Made by a program: the position numbers and the translations under genes. Shown piece after piece: positions 25,753 through 34,239 of a stretch of DNA of 64,000 nt (positions within the stretch are counted from its first letter, which is position 1; the number at the start of each line of letters is the position of its first letter). The DNA is from Halovivax limisalsi (GTDB taxonomy: Archaea > Halobacteriota > Halobacteria > Halobacteriales > Natrialbaceae), in NCBI RefSeq assembly GCF_023093535.1, contig NZ_CP095757.1, positions 806,001 through 870,000 on the forward strand, in the 5' to 3' direction. Below the pieces are notes generated by a model that was given only the letters and a program-made list of their open reading frames with translations, did no database searches and had not been told where the DNA came from.

Positions 25753-26850
25753 TCACCCGAGCCGCTCGCGGAGGAGGCGCCGGTATGCCGCCGCGGCTTC
25801 GTCGACCTGGGCGGCCGTCGCGCCCGGCATCGCCATGTCGGTCACCAGATCGAGGTGGTTCATCGCCCTGACCAGGGCGAGCAGTTCGTAGGCCGATCGG
25901 TGCCGGTGGTACCGGTCGACATCGACAGTCCGGCCGCCCGCTCGATAGCCTTCGAGCAGCGCCTCCCTGATCGCCCGTCGGCGATCCGGCGCGGACGGAT
26001 GGATCGACCAGGGACCCAGCGAGAGGTTGGCCGCGACGCAGCCAAGATCGTAGATCGGGGGCACCGAGAGGGTGAACGCCCAGTCGATCACGCCGGTGAG
26101 CGCGCCCGTTTCGGGGTCCAGCAGGACGTTGTGGAGGCCGTGGTCGATCCGGCCGAGCACCGGGTCGAACGGTCCGTCAAGCGATTCGAGACGGTCGCGG
26201 ATCGTCGGACGAATCTCTCCGGTCAGGTCGCCGAACCGCGTCGATTCGTGCCGCTCGAGCGCGTCTTCGGTCCACCTTCGGACGACGGCGGGCCACTCCG
26301 CGCTCGCGACGTCCGACCGCCCCTGCAGGTCGGTGACGGTCAACTGGGTCGCGCCGACGGACGGGCGATCCCCGTCGAGGGACTGCGACTGCGCGATATC
26401 GACCTGGCCGTACCCCGCCGGCCCGTCCAGCTCGTGGAGTTCGGCGAGGTATCGTCCCGTCCCCCGTGCCAGCCGCTCGACCACCGGACCGGACAGCTCC
26501 CCGATCCGGCGCTTCGGGATCCGCTCGCCCGCGACGGTCTCCATCACGAAGAACGGAGCGGGGAGCGTCGGGTGGGAATCGACGGCGCCGACGACGGCGG
26601 GAACCGGGATCGACGTCCGGTCGTCGACGAGCGCCAGCAACCGCGCTTCCGTGTCGATGCCGTGCCGGTCGCCGTCGGGCGACGCTTTCAGCACCCAGTC
26701 GCGGGAGCCGCCCGGCGTTTCGACGACGAGCTGATAGACCGGGAGGTGGCCGCTCTCGGCCGGCGTCGCCTCGCGAACGGTCGCGTCCGGCTCGATGGCG
26801 GCGATCATCCGCGAGATGGTCTCCAAGGGAATCGTTCGGTCGTCGGTCAT
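25753..26850 (-). CDS. Aminoglycoside phosphotransferase (APH)-fold kinase
   Basis: 365 residues. The N-lobe has VYQLVVETPGGSRDWVLKASP with the nucleotide-binding Lys. The C-lobe has GRIDHGLHNVLLD, which fits the APH catalytic D-x4-N pattern, and VIDWAFT, the equivalent of the metal-binding Asp motif. Members phosphorylate small hydroxylated molecules or proteins with ATP; in haloarchaea they are rarely tied to drug resistance, so I do not infer it. The ATG at 26850 is chosen over one 30 bp upstream because the extra residues are atypical. Confidence 0.82.
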   Translation of the reverse strand: MTDDRTIPLETISRMIAAIEPDATVREATPAESGHLPVYQLVVETPGGSRDWVLKASPDGDRHGIDTEARLLALVDDRTSIPVPAVVGAVDSHPTLPAPFFVMETVAGERIPKRRIGELSGPVVERLARGTGRYLAELHELDGPAGYGQVDIAQSQSLDGDRPSVGATQLTVTDLQGRSDVASAEWPAVVRRWTEDALERHESTRFGDLTGEIRPTIRDRLESLDGPFDPVLGRIDHGLHNVLLDPETGALTGVIDWAFTLSVPPIYDLGCVAANLSLGPWSIHPSAPDRRRAIREALLEGYRAGGRTVDVDRYHRHRSAYELLALVRAMNHLDLVTDMAMPGATAAQVDEAAAAYRRLLRERLG

Positions 26851-26960
26851 CGTCACCGCGTTGGATACGGTGGGATACAAGCCCCGGGGAACGTGATCGT
26901 CCGAAGTCCATTTCCACTCAACGGTCGGACCGACTCCTCCGTCGGAAGCCGCACGGATCC

Positions 26961-27364
26961 CTACGCGAAGGCAACGTCGGAGTCGTCGCTCGGCGCCGGC
27001 GTCACCCGGATGTCGATATCCACGCGATCGTACCAGACTGTCGGCTTCTTCGACCGTCCGTCGCTTTCGAGTTCGACGAGGCCGATCGCTTCCAGCCGAT
27101 TCAGTGCCGTCGAGACGGGTTTGCCGTCACGGTCGACCAGCCGTGCGAACTCGCGAACGCTCTCGAGTTCCTCGGTGGCGATCGTCCGGACGAGTTCGAG
27201 ATGCTTCGCGCTCGGCACCCGTTCGAGGGTCTCTTCGTCCGGGAGACTGAGGACGTATCGTCTTCCACGTCCGCATCTCCCTCGGGTTCGCGGACGTCTT
27301 CGAGGGCTGCCTCGAAGAAGTCCGTGGTCGGTTCGACCGCGATATGTAGCGCGTTCGTGATCAT
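26961..27364 (-). pseudogene. HVO_A0114-like winged-helix (antitoxin-type) gene with a frameshift
   Basis: The frame from ATG 27364 encodes MITNALHIAVEPTTDFFEAALEDVREPEGDADVEDD, then loses sense. The frame shifted by one base continues YVLSLPDEETLERV, AKHLELVRTIATEELESVREFARLVDRDGKPVSTALNRLEAIGLVELESDGRSKKPTVWYD to the stop at 26961. Together they make one MarR-like DNA-binding protein of the HVO_A0114 family. One extra base near 27254-27258 would restore the frame, so a single-base loss or a sequencing error is likely. The second half alone retains the winged helix. Related genes often pair with TumE-type toxins, but I find no toxin next to it. Confidence 0.75.
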
Positions 27365-27466
27365 GGATCAGGTGAAGCGTGGTCGGGAAGTTCGTCCACG
27401 CGTTCACGACCGGCCGGTCAGACGGTACGCGATTGCCACCCGTTCCACGGCCGACTCAGCTCCGAA

Positions 27467-27667
27467 CTACCGCGTCGCTTCGAACTCCAGCATCCCGAGC
27501 GCGGCCAGACAGTCCGAACAGATCCGCTTCTCCGAATCCCGATACCGATCGACGAGGGTGCCCTGATGAAACGCACGAAGGCGCACCCAGTGATCGTCGG
27601 TCAACCCCGCTCCGCAGCGCTCGCAGTCGGGGTCCCGCGAGGGCGCGCCGGCGTCGTATCGCCCCAT
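27467..27667 (-). CDS. Small zinc-ribbon protein
   Basis: 66 residues with two Cys pairs: CERCGAGL near residue 15 and CSDCLAAL near residue 51, a typical treble-clef or ribbon spacing. The middle is VRLRAFHQGTLVDRYRDSEKR. Haloarchaea encode many such very small CxxC proteins, which may bind nucleic acid or partner proteins. The ATG at 27667 is preferred because upstream in-frame sequence is unlike protein. It lies close behind the frameshifted HTH gene region in the same direction but without overlap. Confidence 0.7.
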   Translation of the reverse strand: MGRYDAGAPSRDPDCERCGAGLTDDHWVRLRAFHQGTLVDRYRDSEKRICSDCLAALGMLEFEATR

Positions 27668-27772
27668 CACGCACCCTCCAGCGGACCGAATCGAAGATAT
27701 AGCTCCACGATCGGCGTAGAATCCAAGACGAATTCGGGACGGAGATTCGACTGACGATACCACAGGCGGGCG

Positions 27773-27783
27773 AGACCTTTTTG
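27773..27783 (+). promoter_or_regulatory. Possible TATA element of the structured RNA candidate
   Basis: The T-rich CCTTTTTG core at 27776-27783 is the only A/T-rich element upstream of the double hairpin. It lies about 27 bp before 27806, close to the base of the first stem. Confidence 0.3.
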
Positions 27784-27799
27784 CCTCAGTGGTCTGTTT

Positions 27800-27905
27800 G
27801 CAAGCATGGTGGACAAATCCCTCTCCGGGATTTGGAAGCCACGTCTCGGGTGGTCCAAGCACCCGGGACATTTCTAGTCGCGTGTCCCCGCGCGAGCGAT
27901 GGAGC
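27800..27905 (+). ncRNA. Candidate structured RNA with two strong hairpins
   Basis: Within a 498-bp gene-free gap (27668-28165), a perfect 8-bp stem CAAATCCC/GGGATTTG (27814-27821 with 27827-27834, loop TCTCC) is enclosed by a GTGG/CCAC closing stem (27809-27812 with 27839-27842). It is followed at once by a 10-bp stem GTCTCGGGTG/CACCCGGGAC (27843-27852 with 27860-27869, one G-T pair, loop GTCCAAG), then ACA. A weaker third GC-rich hairpin may follow near 27885-27915. Two adjacent long stems outside genes suggest a small RNA rather than a simple terminator. It does not match tRNA, and I do not recognise RNase P or SRP RNA motifs. The rest of the gap holds nothing I can identify. Confidence 0.4.
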
Positions 27906-28165
27906 GCGTGGCTTCCGTTCGGTCAGTCTACACGAATGGCTATTAAATTATCTGATCGGTGTCGGAATCAACCGGTCGTTGACTCGATCGCCCATCACCG
28001 TATCGGGCGCCCACGTGTCCGGGGAGGCGTCATCTCCGTGGTCGTCGGCCGACGCGCCGCCGGTAGCTCACCGCGACGCCACCGGTACCGAAGACGGATG
28101 ACCGGGCGGCGACCCGACACGCTCCGACCGCACGGCCCGAACGGGTGACCTCCCGTCGAACCAGC

Positions 28166-29194
28166 CTACCGACTGAACTCGACCCAGGGGGTGTCCGGAT
28201 CGTCGTCGCCCGCCTCGTTCGCGGGTACGTGGACGGTGTAGGAGTAGCTCGAGTCGATCATGCCGTCGACGGGGTTCCCGCAGGCGTCTTCCTCGTGGAA
28301 CCCGATCTGGTGCCAGACGTCCAGATCCAGGGATTCGCCGGCCGGGACCGTCACCTCGAAATCGTGGTAGTGACCGGCCAGGCCCCACCCGCCGACCTGC
28401 GATTCGGTCTCCATGTACGTCCGGAACCCGTCCCCGCCGTCGAGATCGCGCGCGACGTACTGGTCGGCTTCGTCCTGGAGCGTATCGAGGAACGTCGCCG
28501 CCGAGTATCCCACGCCGAGGATCGGCCAGGTCACCGACGACGAAACCAGGCCGACGGTCCCGATCCCCAGCGCGCCGAAGGCCGTCACGCTGTCCCAGTG
28601 ATCGAACTCGGAGCGTTCGATCTGGTCGTAGACGTCGGCCGCCGTATCGAGGCGATCCTTCGCCTCCGCGTACGTGTCGGGCGTCGGCTTGTTCTCGCCG
28701 TAGTGGTACTCCTCGATCAGCTCGTCCACGCGATAGGCCGGGAGGCCGAACCCGAACGACTGGGCGGTATCGACCGTGTCCTCCCCACACTCGGTATCGG
28801 CGCTACTCGCCTGGGCCTCGCACGTGTGATCGCGAATGTACGCTGCCGCACCCGGCCCGAACTGGTCCGAATCACGGGCACCGCTCCCGATGCCGTAGAG
28901 TACCATCCGGTGTTCGAACTGATCGGTCCCCGAACACCCCGTGCCGCCCGGTTGACTGTCGATCGCGACGAACCCGAGGTTGTACGCGACGCCGTTGTCA
29001 GCGGCCGTGCACGGACCGTTGCCGTCCCCGTGTCGCCAGGTGTGTTCGTCGGCCTTGTTTATCGTGTAGTCAGGGTCCGGCGCCGCGGCCGTCGACGCCG
29101 CCGACCGTCCGGCCCCCAGTCCGACGACGACGGTGCCGACGGCGGCGGCGCGCTTGAGCGCGGTGCGTCGTCCGAGTTTGGGATCGCGAAGCAT
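28166..29194 (-). CDS. Tat-secreted Cys-containing protein, unknown function
   Basis: 342 residues. The leader GRRTALKRAAAVGTVVVGLGAG followed by Ala-rich sequence is a Tat signal peptide without lipobox, so the protein is exported folded. The mature part has five Cys spread in GPCTAAD, GCSGTD, HTCEAQ, ECGED and ACGNPV contexts. In the middle is an unusual hydrophobic Gly/Ser-rich segment of about 30 residues (about 200-232), then a beta-rich C-terminus (HYHDFEVTVPAGESLDLDVW). I do not recognise a domain. The hydrophobic centre in a secreted protein could insert in membranes. The ATG at 29194 is the one that directly precedes the Tat motif. Confidence 0.7.
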   Translation of the reverse strand: MLRDPKLGRRTALKRAAAVGTVVVGLGAGRSAASTAAAPDPDYTINKADEHTWRHGDGNGPCTAADNGVAYNLGFVAIDSQPGGTGCSGTDQFEHRMVLYGIGSGARDSDQFGPGAAAYIRDHTCEAQASSADTECGEDTVDTAQSFGFGLPAYRVDELIEEYHYGENKPTPDTYAEAKDRLDTAADVYDQIERSEFDHWDSVTAFGALGIGTVGLVSSSVTWPILGVGYSAATFLDTLQDEADQYVARDLDGGDGFRTYMETESQVGGWGLAGHYHDFEVTVPAGESLDLDVWHQIGFHEEDACGNPVDGMIDSSYSYTVHVPANEAGDDDPDTPWVEFSR

Positions 29195-29493
29195 CAGTTC
29201 CGACGACAATGGCCGATACAAAATATGTGTGGATAGATGGACTTTCGTAACCGACGATTGGCCGGGGTAAGTCGAAAATTTACGCCGACGGCGCGGCGCC
29301 GATCGAGCGCGACGACTACCGGAACGGGAGCGTACGCCGCTCCGACGGCGCGTCGGCTCGAAGCGGAACGCGATTGCGCCGTTCTCCCTGGAACGGGCGA
29401 GTCGAACTCGCCGAGCGGTCGGGGAGCCGGTCGCTCGCCGACCCGGCACCTGCCGGGCAGGAACTCTTTCCGGACGGGCGACTCCCCCTCCCC

Positions 29494-30015
29494 ATGCGCA
29501 TTTCAGTTCCCGGCGCGCCGGGCGTCTACTACGACACCGACGCGAAATCGAGCATCGCGAGCACCGTCCTCACCGCGGCGGGGCGAAAGGCGCCGAAACC
29601 GCAGGGCTACGCGGTCCAGGTGTTGCCGCTGCTGTGGTCGATCGACGTCGACCTGCGGGAGGTGCCCACCGACCACCCGCTGCAGTATCTTCACCCCGAA
29701 GGGGCCCACAGCATCGAGGAGTTCACCACCGGACGCGTCACCGGCCGCGGGATCAGCGCCGAGTTCGAACGCCTGTGGCAGTTCGCCTGGCTGATCGAAC
29801 GCGAGACCGAGCGCGGTCTCGACGGTCTCGTCGGCCGCGAGTCGGACGACCCGGAGGGAACGAAGATCGAGATCCAGACCGGGTCCGATTCGGCGAACGG
29901 ATCCGAGTCGGACGGTCCCGCCGAGACCGGTGATGGCCCCGCACACGAGGATACCGAGTTCGGCGACGAACCCGAAATCGACGACGAACGGTTCGACGAT
30001 ACGAGCGCCGACTGA
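29494..30015 (+). CDS. Conserved haloarchaeal protein with acidic tail
   Basis: 173 residues starting MRISVPGAPGVYYDTDAKSS. The first 110 residues contain a compact hydrophobic core (AVQVLPLLWSIDVDLREVP, ERLWQFAWLIERE); the last 60 are a highly acidic, Gly/Ser/Asp/Glu-rich disordered tail. No named domain recognised. It ends 11 bp before the convergent histidine kinase gene stop. Two in-frame upstream starts exist but their sequence is atypical; the ATG at 29494 begins the folded part. Confidence 0.55.
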   Translation: MRISVPGAPGVYYDTDAKSSIASTVLTAAGRKAPKPQGYAVQVLPLLWSIDVDLREVPTDHPLQYLHPEGAHSIEEFTTGRVTGRGISAEFERLWQFAWLIERETERGLDGLVGRESDDPEGTKIEIQTGSDSANGSESDGPAETGDGPAHEDTEFGDEPEIDDERFDDTSAD

Positions 30016-30026
30016 TCGGTCGGCCC

Positions 30027-32195
30027 TCACGCGGTCGGCAGGCGGACCGCGACGACGCTGCCGTTCGACTCGTCGGTCGCGTACGAAAGGCGGCCGTCGA
30101 ACTCGTCGACGATCCACCTGGTGAGCAACAGTCCCATGCCGCTGCCGTGGCGCACTTGCGAGGGCTCCTTGCGCACCTCCTCGGTGACCATCTTCCACTC
30201 GTCGGGCGAGATGCCGACGCCGTTGTCCGCGACCTCGAGACGGGCGCGACCGTCGCGCTCGGAGACCCGGAGGTCGACGCGCGGCGTCGCCGCGGTGTTG
30301 TGCTCGAGCCCGTTCTCGACGAGTTGCGCGAGCGCGATCGAGAGGCGGTCGTCCGCCGCGACGACCACCGAGTCCTCGACCGCCGTCACGATCGACGCGT
30401 CCGGGTAGCGCTCCCTGAATCGCTCGGCGATGGCCTGGACGGCCCGACCCAGCGTGAGCGTGTCGTCGCCGGCCGTCGGGTGGAGGATCAGGTCGACCAT
30501 CTGCTTTGCCTTCTCGCTGGTCGAGAGCAGGTTCTCAGCGGCGGCGTCTATCTTCGCCGCGTACTCGACGGTATCCTCGTCGGTCAGTCCGTCCGAGAGC
30601 GTGTCGGCGTAGCCGCGGATCACGTTGAGGTCGTTGCGGATGTTGTGCCGGAGCAGTCGGTGGAGGACCCGGACCAGCCGCTCGCGCTCTTTGAACGCCG
30701 TAATGTCGCGCCCCTCGGGAACGAGGAAGGTGAGCTCGCCGTCGTCGTTCGTGATCGGCCGGATCGAGAAGTCGATCACGGACTGGCCGTCCGCGCCCTG
30801 GACGGCGAGTTCGTCACGATACGGCTGGCCGCCGAGGACGCGCTCGTAGCCCGCCAGCATCGATCGTCGATCCGCCTCGTCGGGGAAGTCGAGCGCGTCC
30901 CAGAGCGGCGTGCCGACGACGGCCGAGCGATCGGCGCCCATGAACTGCAAGCTCGCCTCGTTCAACTCGATGATCGTGCCGTCGGGATTCAGTAACCCCG
31001 TGAACTGGTAGGTGTTGTTGAACACCGCCTCGAACCGCCGCTGGCGCTCGAGGCGAGCCGAGACGTCGCGTCCGACGCCGACCAGTTCGCGGTGGGTGCC
31101 GTCGTCGTGGTGCATCAGCGCCCCCGTAAACTCGTAGGGGATCGTCTCGCCCTCGTTCGTCCGAAGCTGAGCCCTGATTTGGATCGACTCGCCGGTTTCG
31201 AACACGCGCCGAATGTGTTCGCGGACGGCGTCCCTGTCGGCCGGCGCCACGAATTCGACCGGGGCCATCGATTCGATATCCTCGCTCGTGTAGCCAGTGA
31301 CCGCCTCGAGTTTGGCGTTCCAGCGAGTCAGCGTTCCCTCCTCGTCGAAGGCGTAGAGCAGGTCGGGCAGTGCCTCGTAGAGCCCCTCCCTGAACGCCCG
31401 CTCGTCGCGAAGCGACCGTTCCCGTTCTCGTCGATCTGTAACGTCCTGGATCGCACCGCGGAGCGCGACCACCTCGCCGTCGATCACCTGCGGCACGCCC
31501 TTCGTGCGAACCCAGCGAACCTCGTCGTCGGCCGTAACGATCCGGCACTCGATATCGTACGGGTCGGCCTCGTCGATCGCCCGCTCGATCGCGGTCTCGA
31601 CGGTCTCTCGGTCGCTCGGGTGGAAGCGGTCGAGTGCCGCCTCCAGTGTCGGTTCGAACGCCGGCGAGACGCCGAAGATCCGCTTCACCTGCTCGGTCCA
31701 GCGGAGCGTCCCGGTCTCCGTGTCGAACGTCCAGCCGCCGACGTTCGCCACGTCCTGGGTGTAGGCGAAGAGGTCGTTCTGCCGCTCGAGCGTCTGCTCG
31801 TAGCGCTTTCGCTGCGTGATGTCGAGAACGAGCCCTTCGAGCGCGACGACGTCGCCGTCCGCGTCGGTGACCGGCTTCCCCCGCTCGAAGACGTGCTTGG
31901 ATTCGCCGCCGCGCGTCTCGATCCGATAGGTCGTGGTGAACTGACGGTCCGCCTCGATGCTCGCCGCCAGTTCGCGCTCGAGCGTTCCCCGGTCGGCCTC
32001 GACCACGAGGTCGCCGTAGTGCACCTCGCCGTCCTCGAACGCCGACGCCGGGTAGCCCGTGAGCCCGCGTACCTCGCCGCCGACGAACGCCATCTCCCAC
32101 GGCGGTTCCGGTGCACATCGATAGGCGAGCCCGGGGAGATTGTCGACGAACCGCTCGGTGAGAAATCCGGCGGCGTCGGGATCGGTCTCGGACAC
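30027..32195 (-). CDS. Multi-PAS sensor histidine kinase
   Basis: 722 residues, no membrane helices. Four PAS/PAC modules run in tandem (about 10-130, 135-255, 260-385 and 390-505; marker turns include YPASAFEDGE, SREERERSL-type linkers and TGYTSEDIES). Next come the phospho-acceptor helix LLRHNIRNDLNVIRGYAD and a HATPase domain with N-box QLVENGLEHN, G1 box VADNGVGIS and G2 box GSGMGLLL. It is a cytosolic kinase that probably senses redox, light or a small ligand through PAS cofactors. A receiver protein and a HalOD1 protein encoded just upstream on the same strand are likely partners. Confidence 0.9.
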   Translation of the reverse strand: MSETDPDAAGFLTERFVDNLPGLAYRCAPEPPWEMAFVGGEVRGLTGYPASAFEDGEVHYGDLVVEADRGTLERELAASIEADRQFTTTYRIETRGGESKHVFERGKPVTDADGDVVALEGLVLDITQRKRYEQTLERQNDLFAYTQDVANVGGWTFDTETGTLRWTEQVKRIFGVSPAFEPTLEAALDRFHPSDRETVETAIERAIDEADPYDIECRIVTADDEVRWVRTKGVPQVIDGEVVALRGAIQDVTDRRERERSLRDERAFREGLYEALPDLLYAFDEEGTLTRWNAKLEAVTGYTSEDIESMAPVEFVAPADRDAVREHIRRVFETGESIQIRAQLRTNEGETIPYEFTGALMHHDDGTHRELVGVGRDVSARLERQRRFEAVFNNTYQFTGLLNPDGTIIELNEASLQFMGADRSAVVGTPLWDALDFPDEADRRSMLAGYERVLGGQPYRDELAVQGADGQSVIDFSIRPITNDDGELTFLVPEGRDITAFKERERLVRVLHRLLRHNIRNDLNVIRGYADTLSDGLTDEDTVEYAAKIDAAAENLLSTSEKAKQMVDLILHPTAGDDTLTLGRAVQAIAERFRERYPDASIVTAVEDSVVVAADDRLSIALAQLVENGLEHNTAATPRVDLRVSERDGRARLEVADNGVGISPDEWKMVTEEVRKEPSQVRHGSGMGLLLTRWIVDEFDGRLSYATDESNGSVVAVRLPTA

Positions 32196-32370
32196 TGTAT
32201 GATTGCCTCTACCGGAGATTACCCTCCCTTCTCATAAGCGACACGGCCAACTGCTCAGATCGTGACGGACGCACCACCGTCGACCCGGCCCGCCTCGGCG
32301 GTGACGAACGCACCACCGTCGACCCACTCCGGCTCGGCGCCGACCCGCCGCGGTCGGACCGACCCCTCGC

Positions 32371-32826
32371 CTACCGCGGAACTGGCGGGAGGATGGCGGA
32401 GCCGAACCAGAACGCGACGATCGTCGCCATCAGGTCGACGAACGCCTCGTGGGTGCCCGGTTTCGTCACGAACGCGTTCGCGCAGGCCCCGTACGATCGG
32501 GTGACGTCGCGATCGCGGTCGGATCCGGTGAGGACGAGTACCGGCAACGTCCGGAGTTGCGGGTCGCGCCTGATCGCGTCGAGCACGGCCTCGCCGTCCT
32601 TCCCCGGGAGGTCGAGATCGAGGAGGACGAGATCGGGGCGCGACGGCGGATCGACCGCACTCTCCCGGGAGAGGTGCTGGATCGCGCCGTACCCGTCGTC
32701 GACGACGTGCAAGTTCACCTCGCGGTCGAGCGCGTCGAGCGCCGCGTCGACGAGGCGCGCGTCGGCGGGATTGTCCTCCACGAGGAGCATTTCCGGCCGG
32801 ACGGTCCCGTCCTCGAGTCGCCCCAT
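32371..32826 (-). CDS. Single-domain response regulator
   Basis: About 151 residues. A receiver domain with the acidic pair in LLVEDNPADARL, phospho-acceptor Asp in LVLLDLDLPGKDG, Thr in LTGSD and Lys in VTKPGT. There is no output domain; the end FWFGSAILPPVPR resembles the short C-terminus of haloarchaeal Rcp1-like receivers. A GTG at 32838 overlaps the stop of the upstream HalOD1 gene (GTGA) and is an equally good, translationally coupled start that adds four residues. It probably relays phosphate from the histidine kinase at 30027-32195. Confidence 0.88.
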   Translation of the reverse strand: MGRLEDGTVRPEMLLVEDNPADARLVDAALDALDREVNLHVVDDGYGAIQHLSRESAVDPPSRPDLVLLDLDLPGKDGEAVLDAIRRDPQLRTLPVLVLTGSDRDRDVTRSYGACANAFVTKPGTHEAFVDLMATIVAFWFGSAILPPVPR

Positions 32827-32834
32827 CCCCTCGG

Positions 32835-33095
32835 TCACCGCTGGGGGACGCGCTCGGTCGCCGGGGATAGCTCGACGTCGCCCGCCTCGTCGATGCGAAT
32901 CTCGTATCCCGCGAACTCGAACCGGACGGTGAGCGGTCCGGACGCCGATTCGGCGAGCCGGGAGAGCGCTTCGGGATCGATCGCGTCGTACAGGGGCGGC
33001 AGATCCGTCGGCTCGACGCCGGCCTCGTCGGCGACCCGAGAGACGATAGACAGGACACTCCCTTCGCTCGAATCGATTGTGCTTCGATGCGTCAT
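32835..33095 (-). CDS. HalOD1 output-domain protein
   Basis: 86 residues. The pattern SVLSIVSRVADEAGVEPTDLPPLYDAIDPEALSRL, followed by a beta strand pair LTVRFEFAGYEIRID, is that of HalOD1, a haloarchaeal output domain common beside two-component genes and phototransducers. Its biochemical role is unknown. The stop codon overlaps a possible GTG start of the receiver gene, so both are probably made together as a signalling pair. The ATG at 33095 starts MTHRSTIDSSEG. Confidence 0.85.
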   Translation of the reverse strand: MTHRSTIDSSEGSVLSIVSRVADEAGVEPTDLPPLYDAIDPEALSRLAESASGPLTVRFEFAGYEIRIDEAGDVELSPATERVPQR

Positions 33096-33223
33096 CCACC
33101 GGTGTAAACTTCTGCGTTCTACATAAGGGATTCCCTTACTCGGCCGATCAATACGCAATTATCGCGATCACATTGCGCGAATCCGCATTCCTATGGTTGA
33201 AGATTACCGCAACACGAGGAGAA

Positions 33224-33255
33224 GGCCCGCGGCTTCAGCCCCGGGAGGATGTCAA
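33224..33255 (+). repeat. Solo right-end-like remnant of a tnpB/IS200-type element
   Basis: A 7-bp stem with one mismatch (CCCGCGG, loop around CTTCAG, CCCCGGG) followed directly by AGGATGTCAAC closely resembles the hairpin plus GGAGGATGTCAC right end of the element at 6422-7870. No tnpB is present upstream, so it is a leftover end or a small non-autonomous element. Confidence 0.6.
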
Positions 33256-33359
33256 CGCAACGGAACGGGAATGTAACGACCGGTGATGCAGCCGGACTCG
33301 CCCCGATGCGGGGGCGCACACCGTTCGTCCGAATCATCTCACAACCCGCGGCCGAAGCA

Positions 33360-33818
33360 TCACTCCTCCCGACCGAAGTGATCGAACGGCCGGGTGCGCG
33401 TATTTCTGAGGAACCACTCGTCGCTGATGGTACAGCCGATCGATTCGAGATCGCTCGCGGCCGCGGTGATGGCCTCGCTGTCCTGCGCCACGATCTCGAC
33501 GGCCAGGTTCTCCAGGCCGGAGAGCCGCTCGTTGACGCCGACGACGCCGTCGAGTCCGAGCGCCTCGTCGGCGAGCGCCGCTCGATCCGAGACCGGGACG
33601 GTACAGACGAAGACCACGTGCAACTGGTAGTTCGCGTGCTCGTAGTTGATGTGCGGGTAGTAGCCGTCGATCACGCCGTTGGCCTCGAGACGCTCGATGC
33701 GATTGCGGACGGTGTTCGGGGCGACGCCGACCGTCTCGGAGATGTCGGCCGCGCTGTTGTTGCGAGCGTCTCGCTGGAGCGCGTGGAGGATCCCCTGATC
33801 GACCTCGTCGAGTTCCAT
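33360..33818 (-). CDS. Lrp/AsnC family transcription regulator
   Basis: 152 residues. N-terminal helix-turn-helix: LDEVDQGILHALQRDARNNSAADISETVGVAPNTVRNRIERLEANGVIDGY. The C-terminal part is a RAM/AsnC ligand and oligomerisation domain (LHVVFVCTVPVSDR, VGVNERLSGLENLAVEIVA). Lrp-type regulators bind amino acids or other small molecules and control nearby or distant genes. No obvious target lies next to it. The ATG at 33818 is the family-typical start; nine extra in-frame residues upstream are unlikely. Confidence 0.9.
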   Translation of the reverse strand: MELDEVDQGILHALQRDARNNSAADISETVGVAPNTVRNRIERLEANGVIDGYYPHINYEHANYQLHVVFVCTVPVSDRAALADEALGLDGVVGVNERLSGLENLAVEIVAQDSEAITAAASDLESIGCTISDEWFLRNTRTRPFDHFGREE

Positions 33819-34239
33819 ACCGTACCCGCCACGAGATCCGGGCAAAAGGGTTTGGTTCCGTTCGATCGGTCGACGGTCCGCGGCGCGTGACCGTCGCCGG
33901 TGCGATCACGCCCCACCGATCCGAGCGATCTCCCACCACCGTCGCGCCGGCGCGATCGTGCGTCCACCGACGCCACGCGACGACGCTACAGACGATCACG
34001 AGGGCTCGTCCCTGCTACGTCCGCGCGTTCGTTCAGTTCGTAGCTCAGCACTCGTTCCGCGAAGCCGCGAAGCCGTGATCCACACCGCCGTCTCGTTCGG
34101 GACGCCCGGTGGTTCCTCGTCGTGGGTGGCACCCGTCAGCGCCGGGCCCCGGTCGATCACGAGCAGCCGGCCGATTCGGAGGAACTGGTCGTCGCCGTGA
34201 TCGAACCGTCTCGGCCGGGCCGGAGGCGCCACGGAGCGC
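33819..34239. other. 421-bp stretch without a supported gene
   Basis: An open minus-strand frame at 33996-34283 contains a protein-like patch (FLRIGRLLVIDRGPALTG) but the rest is Arg/Ser/Pro-rich and it overlaps the end of the next gene, so I do not call it; it could be a decayed coding region. A short direct repeat, GCGAAGCC twice near 34060-34075, is the only other structure. Confidence 0.35.

Noticed and set aside
25753-26850. Reading the APH-fold kinase as an antibiotic-resistance gene
   Set aside because: The fold is shared by many small-molecule and protein kinases, and nothing here supports a drug substrate.
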